Shown: positions 11,137 through 19,307 of the stretch, piece by piece
How positions within the stretch are numbered: position 1 is the stretch's first letter
How the letters are laid out: each line of letters starts with the position of its first letter
Assembly: GCA_938084135.1 (NCBI GenBank)
Contig: CALKDS010000006.1
Span: forward strand, 1 to 62,831
From: an uncultured Flavobacteriales bacterium
GTDB lineage: Bacteria > Bacteroidota > Bacteroidia > Flavobacteriales > Schleiferiaceae
Direction: 5' to 3'
DNA length: 62,831 bases
Translations under genes and position numbers: made by a program
The notes under the pieces: generated by a model
What the model was told of the DNA's origin: nothing
The model's input: only the letters and a program-made list of their open reading frames with translations
Database searches by the model: none

Positions 11137-12051
11137 ATGAGTTTACTTGTTGTTGGCACAGTTGCGTTTGATGGTCTTGAAACTCCTTTTGGAGTTCGTG
11201 AATCTATACTTGGAGGTTCTGCAACTTATATAGGAATGTCAGCTGGCTATTTTGTTGACCATGTAAATCTTGTTTCTGTGGTAGGAGGAGATTTTCCTGA
11301 TGCGAACATTGATTTATTAAAAAAGAAAAATATCGATACGGAAGGCCTACAAATAATAGAAGAAGGGAAAACATTTTTTTGGAAAGGGAAGTACCATACA
11401 GACATGAACAGCAGAGACACTTTAGATACGCAGCTAAATGTTCTAGAAAGCTTTGATCCTATTATTCCAGACAATTACAAAGATTGTAAGTATTTAATGC
11501 TGGGTAATTTGGTCCCTGCTATACAATTGAGGGTTTTGGAACAATTAGAGAACAGGCCCAAGCTCATTGTTATGGATACTATGAATTTATGGATGGATGC
11601 CACAATGGATGATTTGAAAAAAATGATCAAATTGGTAGATGTTTTAACTATTAATGACGAGGAAGCGAGACAGCTTGCTGAAGAAAATAATTTGGTAAAG
11701 GCTGCAGAAAAAATTCAAAGAATGGGGCCAAGTATATTGATTATTAAAAAAGGGGAGCATGGCGCATTATTATTTGGAAAAGAAGGAGAAATTTTCTTTG
11801 CTCCAGCTCTTCCATTAAAGAATGTTATTGACCCTACGGGTGCAGGTGACACTTTTGCTGGAGGCTTTATGGGACACCTATCGAAAACAGATGATATTTC
11901 ATTCGATAATATGAAAAAAGGATTGATATACGCATCAACAATGGCTTCTTTTTGTGTTGAAACCTTTGGTCCAGAAGGCTTAGAAAACCTTGAGAATAAA
12001 GATATAGAGCTCCGAAGAAAAGAGTTGACCAAGCTCATAGATTTTAATTGA
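11137..12051 (+). CDS. PfkB-family carbohydrate/nucleoside kinase
   Basis: 304 residues of the ribokinase/PfkB fold. The N-terminal substrate-binding signature is GGSATYIGMSAGYF (residues 27-40). The C-terminal anion-hole motif DPTGAGDTFAGG spans residues 232-243, with D238 as the catalytic base. The enzyme phosphorylates a sugar or nucleoside hydroxyl with ATP; the substrate cannot be told from sequence alone. It begins the transcript shared with the S4-domain protein 10 bp downstream. Confidence 0.85.
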   Translation: MSLLVVGTVAFDGLETPFGVRESILGGSATYIGMSAGYFVDHVNLVSVVGGDFPDANIDLLKKKNIDTEGLQIIEEGKTFFWKGKYHTDMNSRDTLDTQLNVLESFDPIIPDNYKDCKYLMLGNLVPAIQLRVLEQLENRPKLIVMDTMNLWMDATMDDLKKMIKLVDVLTINDEEARQLAEENNLVKAAEKIQRMGPSILIIKKGEHGALLFGKEGEIFFAPALPLKNVIDPTGAGDTFAGGFMGHLSKTDDISFDNMKKGLIYASTMASFCVETFGPEGLENLENKDIELRRKELTKLIDFN

Positions 12052-12061
12052 ATTTCCTCAA

Positions 12062-12421
12062 ATGCGTGCCGATAGTTTTTTCTGGTCAGTTAGATTAAAT
12101 AAAACTCGAAGTCAAGCTGCTGCAGCGATTAAATCGGGTAAGGTTTCAATTTCAGATATTGTAATTAAGCCAAGTAGGATTTTAAAAATTGGAGAAACAT
12201 TTAGAGTAAGACATAAAGGTTATTTTACTACTCACTTTGTAATAGATTTCCCAAAATCTCGTGTAAAAATGATGCTTGTTGAAAACTTTATGAAAACGAC
12301 AACACCTATTGAAGAAATTGAAAAGAAAAAATTATTGGATTTAGCCCTAAAAATCAAGGTTAACGTGAAATCCGGGAGACCAACAAAACGAGATAGAAGA
12401 GATTTAGATGGATGGTATTAA
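12062..12421 (+). CDS. S4-domain RNA-binding protein (Hsp15-like)
   Basis: 119 residues. The S4 fold is clear at the N terminus: RADSFFWSVRLNKTRSQAAA, then IKSGKVSISD, then VKPSRILKIGE and a strand ending in VRHKG. This layout matches heat-shock protein 15 (HslR), which binds 50S subunits carrying stalled nascent chains, and the C-terminal basic tail (KSGRPTKRDRRDLDGWY) is also typical. It follows the PfkB kinase by 10 bp on the same strand. Confidence 0.8.
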   Translation: MRADSFFWSVRLNKTRSQAAAAIKSGKVSISDIVIKPSRILKIGETFRVRHKGYFTTHFVIDFPKSRVKMMLVENFMKTTTPIEEIEKKKLLDLALKIKVNVKSGRPTKRDRRDLDGWY

Positions 12422-12553
12422 TTGTTCACTTTATGGATTTTATTGTTAATTATTACGTATTTCCTATTTGATTGGGGTTTTGTAAATAGAGGCTAAGATC
12501 TTTTGTGTTTTATTTGTGTAATGAACTCCTAAACAAATAATAAAAAAGGATTT
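12422..12553 (+). other. Leader and promoter region of the TonB-dependent receptor
   Basis: 132 bp, AT-rich. TTTATTTG near 12510 resembles the -7 box but lacks the A at the second position. No riboswitch-like structure is seen by eye. Confidence 0.3.
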
Positions 12554-14983
12554 ATGAAACAAAAAACAACTCTAGTTAAACAACTTCTTTTTGCTGCATT
12601 TGTTAGCCTTGGCTTTACCGCTATGGGGCAGACAACGGTAACAAAAAACATCGATGAAATTGCGGATATCAAAGCAATGGAAAAAATTGATTCGATGTAT
12701 ACACAACTTGATGAAATAAAGATTATTTCATCATATGCGATAGACCGTAAAACCCCTGTTGCCTACTCTACATTATCTGTTAAAACTATTAACGAGCAGC
12801 TAGGTTCACAAGAACTTCCGGAGGTATTAAAAATGACTCCGGCTGTTTATGCCACAAAACAAGGTGGTGGTGTTGGTGATGCTCGAATCAATATCCGTGG
12901 ATTTGATCAAACAAATATCGCTGTGCTGATCAATGGTGTTCCTGTCAATGACATGGAGAACGGTAAAGTGTATTGGTCAAATTGGGCTGGTCTTGGCGAC
13001 GCGATTGAGACAATTCAGGTTCAAAGAGGACTTGGAGCTTCTAGATTGGCGATTAACTCTGTGGGTGGAACTATGAACTTAATCACGAAGTCCACGAACG
13101 CAAAAGAATCAACTTTTGCAGAATTTTCTGCTACTGATTATGGGAAATATAAGGCCCTGATTGGTTATAATTCAGGGAAATTGGCAAATAATTCGGCAGT
13201 ATCTGTTGTGTTATCTTCAACTCAAGGAAATGGTTGGGCGAACGGAACTTATGTAAAGGCCTATTCATATTTCTTCTCTTACGCTAAAGAGTTAAGTAAA
13301 AATCATCGACTTGTATTTACTGCTCTCGGAGCTCCTCAGGAGCATGGACAACGTGATCGAATGCTGAGTCGAGCAGAGGTAACACAGTTTGGAGGGAAGT
13401 ATAACAAAGACCTTGGATATATTACCAACGAAGATGGTGAAATGGTTGAGCTGAATCAGCGAAACAATTATTATCATAAGCCACAAATAGCCTTAAATCA
13501 CTATTGGAATATTGATAGTAAATCACAATTAAATACATCGGCATATTTTTCATTTGGACATGGTGGAGGATCAGGACCTTTAGGAGACTACGCTCCTGTA
13601 TATGGTAATGGCGCTGGTGATATGAATGGCTATATAAATTGGGATGCTGCAGTTTCTGAGAATGAAGCTTCAGCTGATGGCGGATCTGCTACTATTTTAC
13701 GAAATTCAGTAAATAATCACACATGGGTTGGCGCACTCTCAACATATTCACGCAAGATAAATGACAATCTTAATTTGATCGCAGGTATTGATGCACGCAC
13801 ATATACTGGAGAGCATTTCCGTGAGGTTAGAAATTTACTCGGTGGTCAGCATTGGGAAGAAAAGTATAAATATGCTGTTGACTCACGGCCCTCTCAAAAT
13901 ATGGGGATCAGTTCTAATGCTACATCTTATTGGAATGTATTTGCTGAAACCGCTCCTGAAAATCGTATTGCATACGATAATGACGGGCAAGTTGGTTATG
14001 GAGGAGCATTTGGACAATTTGAATATACCAAAGACAAACTATCGGCTTTTCTTGCCGGAAGCTTATCAAGCACAACCTATACAAGGATTGATCGATATAA
14101 CTACTTAGATGTTCCAACTCAAACCTCAGAATCAATTACTATTCCAGGGTATAACTTTAAGTTAGGTGCGAACTATAATGTTGATGAGTTGAATAACATT
14201 TACGTAAACTACGGTCTATATTCAAGGGCTCCATTTTTTGGATTTATGTTTCAGAATTATCAGAATATTCTCTCTGATAATACAGTAAATGAGGGTGTGG
14301 AGTCATTTGAAGTTGGTTATGGATATAAGTCAAAAACGACTTCTATAAATGTTAATGCGTATCAAACAATCTGGACAAACAAGACACTATTGTCGGGTCG
14401 TATACCAACAGCTGATGGAGGAACAACAAGAGCTCTTATTCAAGGAATTGGAGCTATTCACCAAGGGGTTGAGTTGGAAATGACTACAAAAGTTGCTGAT
14501 AATATAGCATTGGGCGCAATAGCTTCTGTAGGGGATTGGAGATGGTCAGGAGACGCAACTTACCAGTTGCAATCAGATATTGACCAATCAATCACTGAAG
14601 GGGCGGCATATACGGATGGTCTGTACGTGGGAGATGCTCCACAGACACAATTTGGAGGAAGAGCTCGTTGGCAGTTTACCGATGTTCTTGATTTTGGAGC
14701 CACCTATATCTATAACGATAGATTATATGCTTCTTATGACCCTTCTGATTATGAAACTGAGGCAGATAAATCTCAGCCATATCAATTGCCATCATTTGGT
14801 CAACTCGATCTTAGGTTTGGATGGAAGACTTCAGCTAAAGGATATCTCCAATTGCAATGCTTTAATGCTTTGGATTATCAAGGATTTATTGAAGGAGTAA
14901 ATAATTCTGATGGAACAGATATCCGATATGGATTTACTAACTGGGGACGAAACTTCAACATCAGTTATAAAATTAATTTCTAA
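12554..14983 (+). CDS. TonB-dependent outer-membrane receptor
   Basis: 809 residues with a Sec signal ending at AMGQ. Residues 70-180 form the plug: ELPEVLKMTPAVYATKQGGG, then DARINIRGFDQTNIAVLINGV, then GLGASRLAINSVGGTMNLITK. The rest is a 22-strand-type barrel that ends in phenylalanine (INF), the usual outer-membrane insertion signal. It lacks the N-terminal carboxypeptidase-like domain of SusC proteins and has no SusD neighbour, so it is more like a classical metal-, vitamin- or peptide-receptor. The ligand is unknown. A strong terminator follows the gene. Confidence 0.9.
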   Translation: MKQKTTLVKQLLFAAFVSLGFTAMGQTTVTKNIDEIADIKAMEKIDSMYTQLDEIKIISSYAIDRKTPVAYSTLSVKTINEQLGSQELPEVLKMTPAVYATKQGGGVGDARINIRGFDQTNIAVLINGVPVNDMENGKVYWSNWAGLGDAIETIQVQRGLGASRLAINSVGGTMNLITKSTNAKESTFAEFSATDYGKYKALIGYNSGKLANNSAVSVVLSSTQGNGWANGTYVKAYSYFFSYAKELSKNHRLVFTALGAPQEHGQRDRMLSRAEVTQFGGKYNKDLGYITNEDGEMVELNQRNNYYHKPQIALNHYWNIDSKSQLNTSAYFSFGHGGGSGPLGDYAPVYGNGAGDMNGYINWDAAVSENEASADGGSATILRNSVNNHTWVGALSTYSRKINDNLNLIAGIDARTYTGEHFREVRNLLGGQHWEEKYKYAVDSRPSQNMGISSNATSYWNVFAETAPENRIAYDNDGQVGYGGAFGQFEYTKDKLSAFLAGSLSSTTYTRIDRYNYLDVPTQTSESITIPGYNFKLGANYNVDELNNIYVNYGLYSRAPFFGFMFQNYQNILSDNTVNEGVESFEVGYGYKSKTTSINVNAYQTIWTNKTLLSGRIPTADGGTTRALIQGIGAIHQGVELEMTTKVADNIALGAIASVGDWRWSGDATYQLQSDIDQSITEGAAYTDGLYVGDAPQTQFGGRARWQFTDVLDFGATYIYNDRLYASYDPSDYETEADKSQPYQLPSFGQLDLRFGWKTSAKGYLQLQCFNALDYQGFIEGVNNSDGTDIRYGFTNWGRNFNISYKINF

Positions 14984-15007
14984 TCAGATCTTAATTATTT
15001 TATGGAA

Positions 15008-15037
15008 GGGGGGGCTAAAATTAGCCCCCCCTTTTTT
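15008..15037 (+). terminator. Strong terminator after the TonB receptor gene
   Basis: GGGGGGG-CTA pairs with TAG-CCCCCCC around a 4-nt loop (15008-15031), then six T. It lies between two convergent genes and overlaps the stop codon of the biotin carrier gene. Only the plus-strand side has a T run, so it serves the receptor gene. Confidence 0.9.
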
Positions 15038-15506
15038 ATGAGTTAAACGAAATAATTAAAGTATTTTTTTCTATCGTTTGACCTTTTTTAACATGTACTT
15101 TTTTTACGATCCCATTTATGGGAGATTTTATAATATTCTCCATTTTCATAGCCTCTAGAATTATGGCGCTTTCCCCTTCAGCTACAACGTCTCCTTCTGA
15201 GAATTTCACTTCCAGTACTAATCCTGGCATAGGAGCAAAAATCTGATTTACTTTAGTTTTGCTGCCATCATCCATTCCTAGCTTTTCAAGCATTTCATCT
15301 AGGTCAGATTTTGAATTCACGTTATATTTATAACCATTGATCCACCAAGAACTAGTTTTAGTTCTAAGATCATTTCTTATCAGAAAAGCACGCAGATGTT
15401 TAGATCCTTTTTGTATTCGATATTCGGTATCACTTAATTTTATAATATCTACTTTGACATCTGAACCAACTCCATTTGTTTTTTTTTGATTTACTAAGTA
15501 CTTCAT
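15036..15506 (-). CDS. Biotin/lipoyl attachment protein (acyl-CoA carboxylase carrier subunit)
   Basis: 156 residues from ATG 15506. The C-terminal 75 residues are a biotinyl domain: PMPGLVLEVKFSEGDVVAEG, then EAMKM with the biotin-accepting lysine, then INGIVKKVHVKKGQ. The N-terminal half (TEYRIQKGSKHLRAFLI) resembles the linker region found before the carrier domain in propionyl/methylcrotonyl-CoA carboxylase alpha chains, here as a separate small protein as often in Bacteroidota. A second carrier, AccB, is encoded at 41.1 kb, so this one probably serves a different carboxylase. The start is supported by a TAACTTCG box 8 nt upstream; a longer reading would place that box inside the gene. 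Confidence 0.8.
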   Translation of the reverse strand: MKYLVNQKKTNGVGSDVKVDIIKLSDTEYRIQKGSKHLRAFLIRNDLRTKTSSWWINGYKYNVNSKSDLDEMLEKLGMDDGSKTKVNQIFAPMPGLVLEVKFSEGDVVAEGESAIILEAMKMENIIKSPINGIVKKVHVKKGQTIEKNTLIISFNS

Positions 15507-15514
15507 TGTATTGC

Positions 15515-15522
15515 CGAAGTTA
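15515..15522 (-). promoter_or_regulatory. -7 element of the biotin carrier gene
   Basis: TAACTTCG on the minus strand (seven of eight to TAnnTTTG), 8 nt before ATG 15506. A leader of only a few nt is implied. Confidence 0.45.
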
Positions 15523-15533
15523 AGAAGGCATTG

Positions 15534-15541
15534 TACCTTCG
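15534..15541 (+). promoter_or_regulatory. -7 element of rseP
   Basis: TACCTTCG on the plus strand, 13 nt before the chosen ATG 15555. The same octamer occurs before the PLP-enzyme gene and trpS in this window. Confidence 0.5.
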
Positions 15542-15554
15542 TTGCACTTTTATT

Positions 15555-16874
15555 ATGATTATACAAATTCTTCAATTTATTCTTGGCCTTTCTTTATTGA
15601 TTGTTCTTCACGAACTAGGCCATTTTATTCCTGCCATTGCCTTTAAAACTCGGGTCGAAAAGTTCTATCTTTTTTTTGATCCATGGTTTTCATTAGTTAA
15701 AACTAAAATAAGGGGAACCGAGGTCGGCATTGGCTGGCTTCCTCTTGGTGGATATGTAAAAATTGCAGGTATGGTTGACGAATCAATGGATAAGGACCAA
15801 ATGTCCAAGGCCCCGGAGCCTTATGAATTTCGCTCTAAACCTGCATGGCAGAGGCTAATCATTCTTTTGGGTGGTGTCACAGTTAATTTTATTGTTGCGA
15901 TAGTTATATACTCTGGAATGATGGCCTACTATGGAGATACCTATGTCTCTAATGAAAGTTTAAAAGATGGTATTTGGGTCAACGAGCTGGGCCGTGAACT
16001 AGGCTTAGAAACAGGGGATAGAATAATTGCCATCGATGGAAATAAGTTCGATCGTTTTTCTGATATCAGTATCGAAATGCTTCTAGGTTCAGGTTCAACG
16101 ATGCAAATATCTCGAGAAAATAAAATCATAACCTTACCGATAACTACTGATTTTGTGGCAAAAGCAATAGAGTCTAAAGCCCCATGGATGACACCAAGAA
16201 TCCCTTATGTTGTAAAAGCTTTTGTGGAAGGATCGCCTGCAGAAAAAGCAGGTATACTTCCTGGAGATAAAATTATTTCTTTGAACGGTCAAAGCATGTC
16301 ATATTTTGATCAATATATAAGTGAAATTCCAAATTTTGCTGGGGAAGAAGTAACTATTGGTGTTTTGAGAGCGGACAGCAAATTATCGTATACTTTTAGC
16401 ATTGGAGACAATGGTCAGATGGGCGTTTATTATAAACGTAATTTATCAGAATTATTTCCCTTAACAACGGTTAAGTATAGTGGTTTTGGAGCCATCGAAG
16501 AAGGATGGAATCAAGGAGTGACTAAATTGGGTTTTTATATACGTCAGGTAAAACTCATATTCACACCTGAAACAGGAGCGTATAAAGAAGCAGGAGGATT
16601 CATTGCAATATTTCAGCAATATCCAACTGGATGGGATTGGCAGTACTTTTGGGGATTTACGGCGTTTTTAAGCCTTGCCCTTGGATTTTTGAATATTTTA
16701 CCTATTCCTGCTCTTGATGGAGGCCATGTGGTCTTTGTACTAATTGAAATGATAACGGGTAAAGCTCTGTCAACTAAAGTCATGGAGAATGCCCAGATGA
16801 TCGGATTTTATCTCCTTTTTGGATTATTCTTACTGGTAAACGGAAACGACGTATATAAGCTGTATTTCCAGTAG
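15555..16874 (+). CDS. rseP: Site-2 intramembrane zinc protease RseP
   Basis: 439 residues from ATG 15555; an earlier in-frame start at 15531 would begin inside the promoter box. The zinc motif H19-E20-x-x-H23 sits in the first membrane helix (VLHELGHF). Two PDZ-like domains follow (near residues 120-190 and 205-290, with SPAEKAGILPGDKIISLNG). The third zinc ligand is in NILPIPALDGGHV near residue 390, in a C-terminal membrane helix. S2P proteases cleave membrane-bound anti-sigma factors and remnant signal peptides. No anti-sigma factor is encoded nearby. The gene ends 6 bp from the convergent ZIP transporter gene. Confidence 0.9.
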   Translation: MIIQILQFILGLSLLIVLHELGHFIPAIAFKTRVEKFYLFFDPWFSLVKTKIRGTEVGIGWLPLGGYVKIAGMVDESMDKDQMSKAPEPYEFRSKPAWQRLIILLGGVTVNFIVAIVIYSGMMAYYGDTYVSNESLKDGIWVNELGRELGLETGDRIIAIDGNKFDRFSDISIEMLLGSGSTMQISRENKIITLPITTDFVAKAIESKAPWMTPRIPYVVKAFVEGSPAEKAGILPGDKIISLNGQSMSYFDQYISEIPNFAGEEVTIGVLRADSKLSYTFSIGDNGQMGVYYKRNLSELFPLTTVKYSGFGAIEEGWNQGVTKLGFYIRQVKLIFTPETGAYKEAGGFIAIFQQYPTGWDWQYFWGFTAFLSLALGFLNILPIPALDGGHVVFVLIEMITGKALSTKVMENAQMIGFYLLFGLFLLVNGNDVYKLYFQ

Positions 16875-16880
16875 TTTCGA

Positions 16881-17690
16881 TCAACCTAGCCCTACATCTA
16901 GACACATCATTACAATAAAACCAGCGATAAAGCCTAATGCTGCAACATCAGTATATCTATCCCGTTGTGTTTCGGGAATCACTTCTTCGATAACCACATA
17001 AATCATCGCTCCGGCTGCAAATGCCAAGGCAAATGGTAACATCGGTTGCATGTAGAATACGGCAACAGCACCAAGAACGCCGGCTATGGGTTCAACAATT
17101 GCACTTAATTGCCCATACCAGAAACTTTTAAATCTCGAAACCCCCTTGCGGCGTAGAGGAAAACTAACGGCTATACCTTCGGGGAAGTTTTGAATTCCAA
17201 TACCTATAGTCAATGCTATTGCAGCACCGAGTGTTGCACCATCAATTCCAGCAGCAAATGCTCCAAATGCCACACCTACAGCAAGACCTTCCGGAATATT
17301 ATGGATAGTTATCGCTAGCACTAATAAAGTAGTTGATTTCCAATCTGTTTTTACTCCTTCTGCTTCTTCTTTGTTGAAATTAATATGGAGATGCGGGATA
17401 AGTTTGTCTAAACCAAAAAGAAACATGGCTCCACAGAAAAATCCAATTGCAGGAGGCAACCATGGTATATATCCCAAGTTTTCTGATAGTTCTATCGAAG
17501 GGGCAAGCAAGCTCCAATAGCTTGCAGCTATCATAACCCCTCCAGTAAACCCTAGCATTCCATCAAGCCATTTTCTTGGCATCTCTTTGAATAAAAACAC
17601 AAGAGCCGCACCTGATGCGGTAAGAAGCCATGTGAATGTCGTGGCCATTAGCGCTAAAAGAACTGGATTTTCAGATGCGAACTGCTCCAT
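16881..17690 (-). CDS. ZIP-family divalent metal transporter
   Basis: 269 residues from ATG 17690; a TTG at 17723 would extend the frame by 11 residues but is less likely. About eight membrane helices. The metal-binding helices IV and V are clear: HNIPEGLAVGVAFG near residue 140 and NFPEGIAVSFPLRRKG some 40 residues later; a histidine-containing loop (LIPHLHINFN) lies between helices III and IV. ZIP proteins carry zinc, iron or manganese into the cytoplasm; this resembles the ZupT/GufA group. An 8-bp inverted repeat lies just upstream and may be its operator. Confidence 0.85.
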   Translation of the reverse strand: MEQFASENPVLLALMATTFTWLLTASGAALVFLFKEMPRKWLDGMLGFTGGVMIAASYWSLLAPSIELSENLGYIPWLPPAIGFFCGAMFLFGLDKLIPHLHINFNKEEAEGVKTDWKSTTLLVLAITIHNIPEGLAVGVAFGAFAAGIDGATLGAAIALTIGIGIQNFPEGIAVSFPLRRKGVSRFKSFWYGQLSAIVEPIAGVLGAVAVFYMQPMLPFALAFAAGAMIYVVIEEVIPETQRDRYTDVAALGFIAGFIVMMCLDVGLG

Positions 17691-17721
17691 ATTTGAGATT
17701 ATTTTATTTGAAACCGGCCAC

Positions 17722-17741
17722 AAGTTAGGTATTCCTAACTT
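17722..17741. promoter_or_regulatory. Inverted repeat between ZIP and lpxH-like genes
   Basis: AAGTTAGG-TATT-CCTAACTT, a perfect 8-bp palindrome with a 4-bp spacer, 31 bp upstream of the ZIP start and 62 bp upstream of the lpxH-like start. It looks like an operator for a dimeric (perhaps metal-responsive) repressor. On the plus strand a TTT run follows, so a weak hairpin terminator is an alternative, though no gene would feed it. Confidence 0.4.
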
Positions 17742-17790
17742 TTATCACAAGCCATTTAACAATGAATACTCCTGGCTCAATTATGCCCGT

Positions 17791-17798
17791 TATATTTG
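17791..17798 (+). promoter_or_regulatory. -7 box, near-leaderless promoter of the lpxH-like gene
   Basis: TATATTTG, exact match to TAnnTTTG, 5 nt (TTGTG) before ATG 17804. Confidence 0.55.
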
Positions 17799-17803
17799 TT
17801 GTG

Positions 17804-18568
17804 ATGGTAAGTTATTATAATCTCGATTTAGGTAAACAAATCTATTTTGCAAGTGACTTGCATTTAGGAGCTCCTGATCATCAATCATCATTGAAAAGAG
17901 AGCGTTTGTTTTGCGATTGGCTGGATAAAATTAAGCTTGATGCTCAAGCAATTTATATTGTTGGTGATCTTTTTGATTTTTGGTTTGAATATAAATATGC
18001 TATCCCAAAAGGGTTTGTTCGAATTTTAGGAAAACTGGCAGATATTTCTGACTCTGGTATAAAACTCTATTTTTTCCCGGGGAACCATGACCTCTGGGTT
18101 AGGGAATATTTAGAAGAGGAAATAGGATTTGAAGTGTGTCATAAACCTGTTATTCACTCGTGGAATAATCATCGTTTTTACATCGGCCATGGAGATGGCT
18201 TAGGTCCGGGAGATAATGGATATAAGATTCTGAAAAAGGTATTTCTCTTCAAGCCATTTCAGTGGGCCTATCGTTTAATTCATCCCGACTTGGGAATAGG
18301 CTTAGCATCATGGCTATCGAAGAACTCAAGAGCCAGAACTGGCGGGAAAGACATAATTCAATTACCAAAGGAGAAGGAGCTTCTTTACCAATATGCTTTA
18401 ATTAAATCAGAAGAGCTTGAAATTGATACATGGGTTTTCGGGCATCGACATTTCCCTATGTTAGAAGAACTTCCAAACGGCAAGCAATTTATTAATCTTG
18501 GGGATTGGATCACTCACAATACTTGGGCTTCTTTTTCAGAAAAAACAGGAGCAATTCTACATAGATAG
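17804..18568 (+). CDS. lpxH: UDP-2,3-diacylglucosamine diphosphatase-like phosphoesterase
   Basis: 254 residues from ATG 17804. Two earlier in-frame ATGs (17762, 17783) would add a hydrophobic stretch and lie upstream of the TATATTTG box. Calcineurin-like metallophosphoesterase motifs occur in order: YFASDLHLG (D18, H20), GDLFDFWFEYK, FPGNHDLW, IGHGDGLGPGD and FGHRHFP. The GDLFDFW wording is that of LpxH, which removes UMP from UDP-2,3-diacylglucosamine in lipid A synthesis at the inner membrane. It converges with sodA across a shared terminator. Confidence 0.85.
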   Translation: MVSYYNLDLGKQIYFASDLHLGAPDHQSSLKRERLFCDWLDKIKLDAQAIYIVGDLFDFWFEYKYAIPKGFVRILGKLADISDSGIKLYFFPGNHDLWVREYLEEEIGFEVCHKPVIHSWNNHRFYIGHGDGLGPGDNGYKILKKVFLFKPFQWAYRLIHPDLGIGLASWLSKNSRARTGGKDIIQLPKEKELLYQYALIKSEELEIDTWVFGHRHFPMLEELPNGKQFINLGDWITHNTWASFSEKTGAILHR

Positions 18569-18570
18569 AA

Positions 18571-18599
18571 AAAGCCCCTAGATCAATATCAGGGGCTTT
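18571..18599. terminator. Bidirectional terminator, lpxH-like / sodA
   Basis: AAAGCCCCT (18571-18579) pairs perfectly with AGGGGCTTT (18591-18599). On the minus strand the stem runs into a TTTTT tract, so it is strongest for sodA. Confidence 0.85.
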
Positions 18600-18632
18600 A
18601 AATAATTTAATTGGAAATTCTGTTTTATTTCC

Positions 18633-19235
18633 TCATTTATTTTCAGAATATAGTCTTGAAACCTCATCCCAATTAATGACTTCAAAAAAGGCATTAACAT
18701 AATCTGGTCGACGATTCTGATATTTCAAATAATACGCATGTTCCCATACATCTAATCCTAAAATAGGGGATCCTTCGCAACCAACATTTGGCATCAAAGG
18801 ATTATCTTGATTAGCAGTACTACATACTTCTAAGCGACCTCCTGGTTCAACACAAAGCCAAGCCCACCCAGACCCAAATCTGGTTGCTGCAGCCTTTGAA
18901 AATGCAGTTTTAAATTCTTCTAGAGAACCGAATGAATCATTTATTGCATCAGCTAATTCTCCTGTTGGAGAACCACCTCCATTAGGACTTAAAATCGTCC
19001 AAAATAAGGTGTGATTAAAATGACCTCCTCCATTATTACGTACTGCAGGGGTATCGCTGTTTTGCGCTATTAGCTCTTCAATTGATTTTTCTGCTAAAGC
19101 AGTACCATCAATTGCGGCATTGACTTTATTAATGTATGCCTGATGATGCTTGGAATGATGAATTTCCATTGTCAAAGCATCTATATGTGGTTCAAGTGCA
19201 CTGTATGCGAAAGGAAGATTGGGGAGCGTAAACAT
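18633..19235 (-). CDS. sodA: Superoxide dismutase, Mn-type
   Basis: 200 residues, full length for the Fe/Mn family. The metal ligands are in MEIHHSKHH (H27), HFNHTLFW, and [18 protein letters not shown] (Asp and His). The [10 protein letters not shown] and NQDNPLMP wording favours the Mn subgroup over Fe, though cambialistic use cannot be excluded. It has no signal peptide and is cytoplasmic. It is divergent from the addA-like gene. Confidence 0.92.
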   Translation of the reverse strand: MFTLPNLPFAYSALEPHIDALTMEIHHSKHHQAYINKVNAAIDGTALAEKSIEELIAQNSDTPAVRNNGGGHFNHTLFWTILSPNGGGSPTGELADAINDSFGSLEEFKTAFSKAAATRFGSGWAWLCVEPGGRLEVCSTANQDNPLMPNVGCEGSPILGLDVWEHAYYLKYQNRRPDYVNAFFEVINWDEVSRLYSENK

Positions 19236-19295
19236 TTTTGTATATTTTTTAAAATGATTATGGGATAAAGGTACAAAACCATCGCGGAGCTTGGT

Positions 19296-19303
19296 TATCT
19301 TTA
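19296..19303 (+). promoter_or_regulatory. -7 box, leaderless promoter of the addA-like gene
   Basis: TATCTTTA, seven of eight to TAnnTTTG, ending 4 nt (AACT) before ATG 19308. Confidence 0.5.
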
Positions 19304-19307
19304 AACT

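Noticed and set aside
11715-12038. Minus-strand frame of 107 codons inside the PfkB kinase gene
   Set aside because: It is the antisense shadow of a gene with clear kinase motifs, has serine/proline-rich composition and no promoter.
13788-14108. 106-codon alternative frame inside the TonB receptor
   Set aside because: It overlaps an intact barrel-coding frame and shows no signal, motif or promoter of its own.
17691-17723. TTG start for the ZIP gene
   Set aside because: ATG 17690 begins just before the first membrane helix and keeps the palindrome outside the gene.
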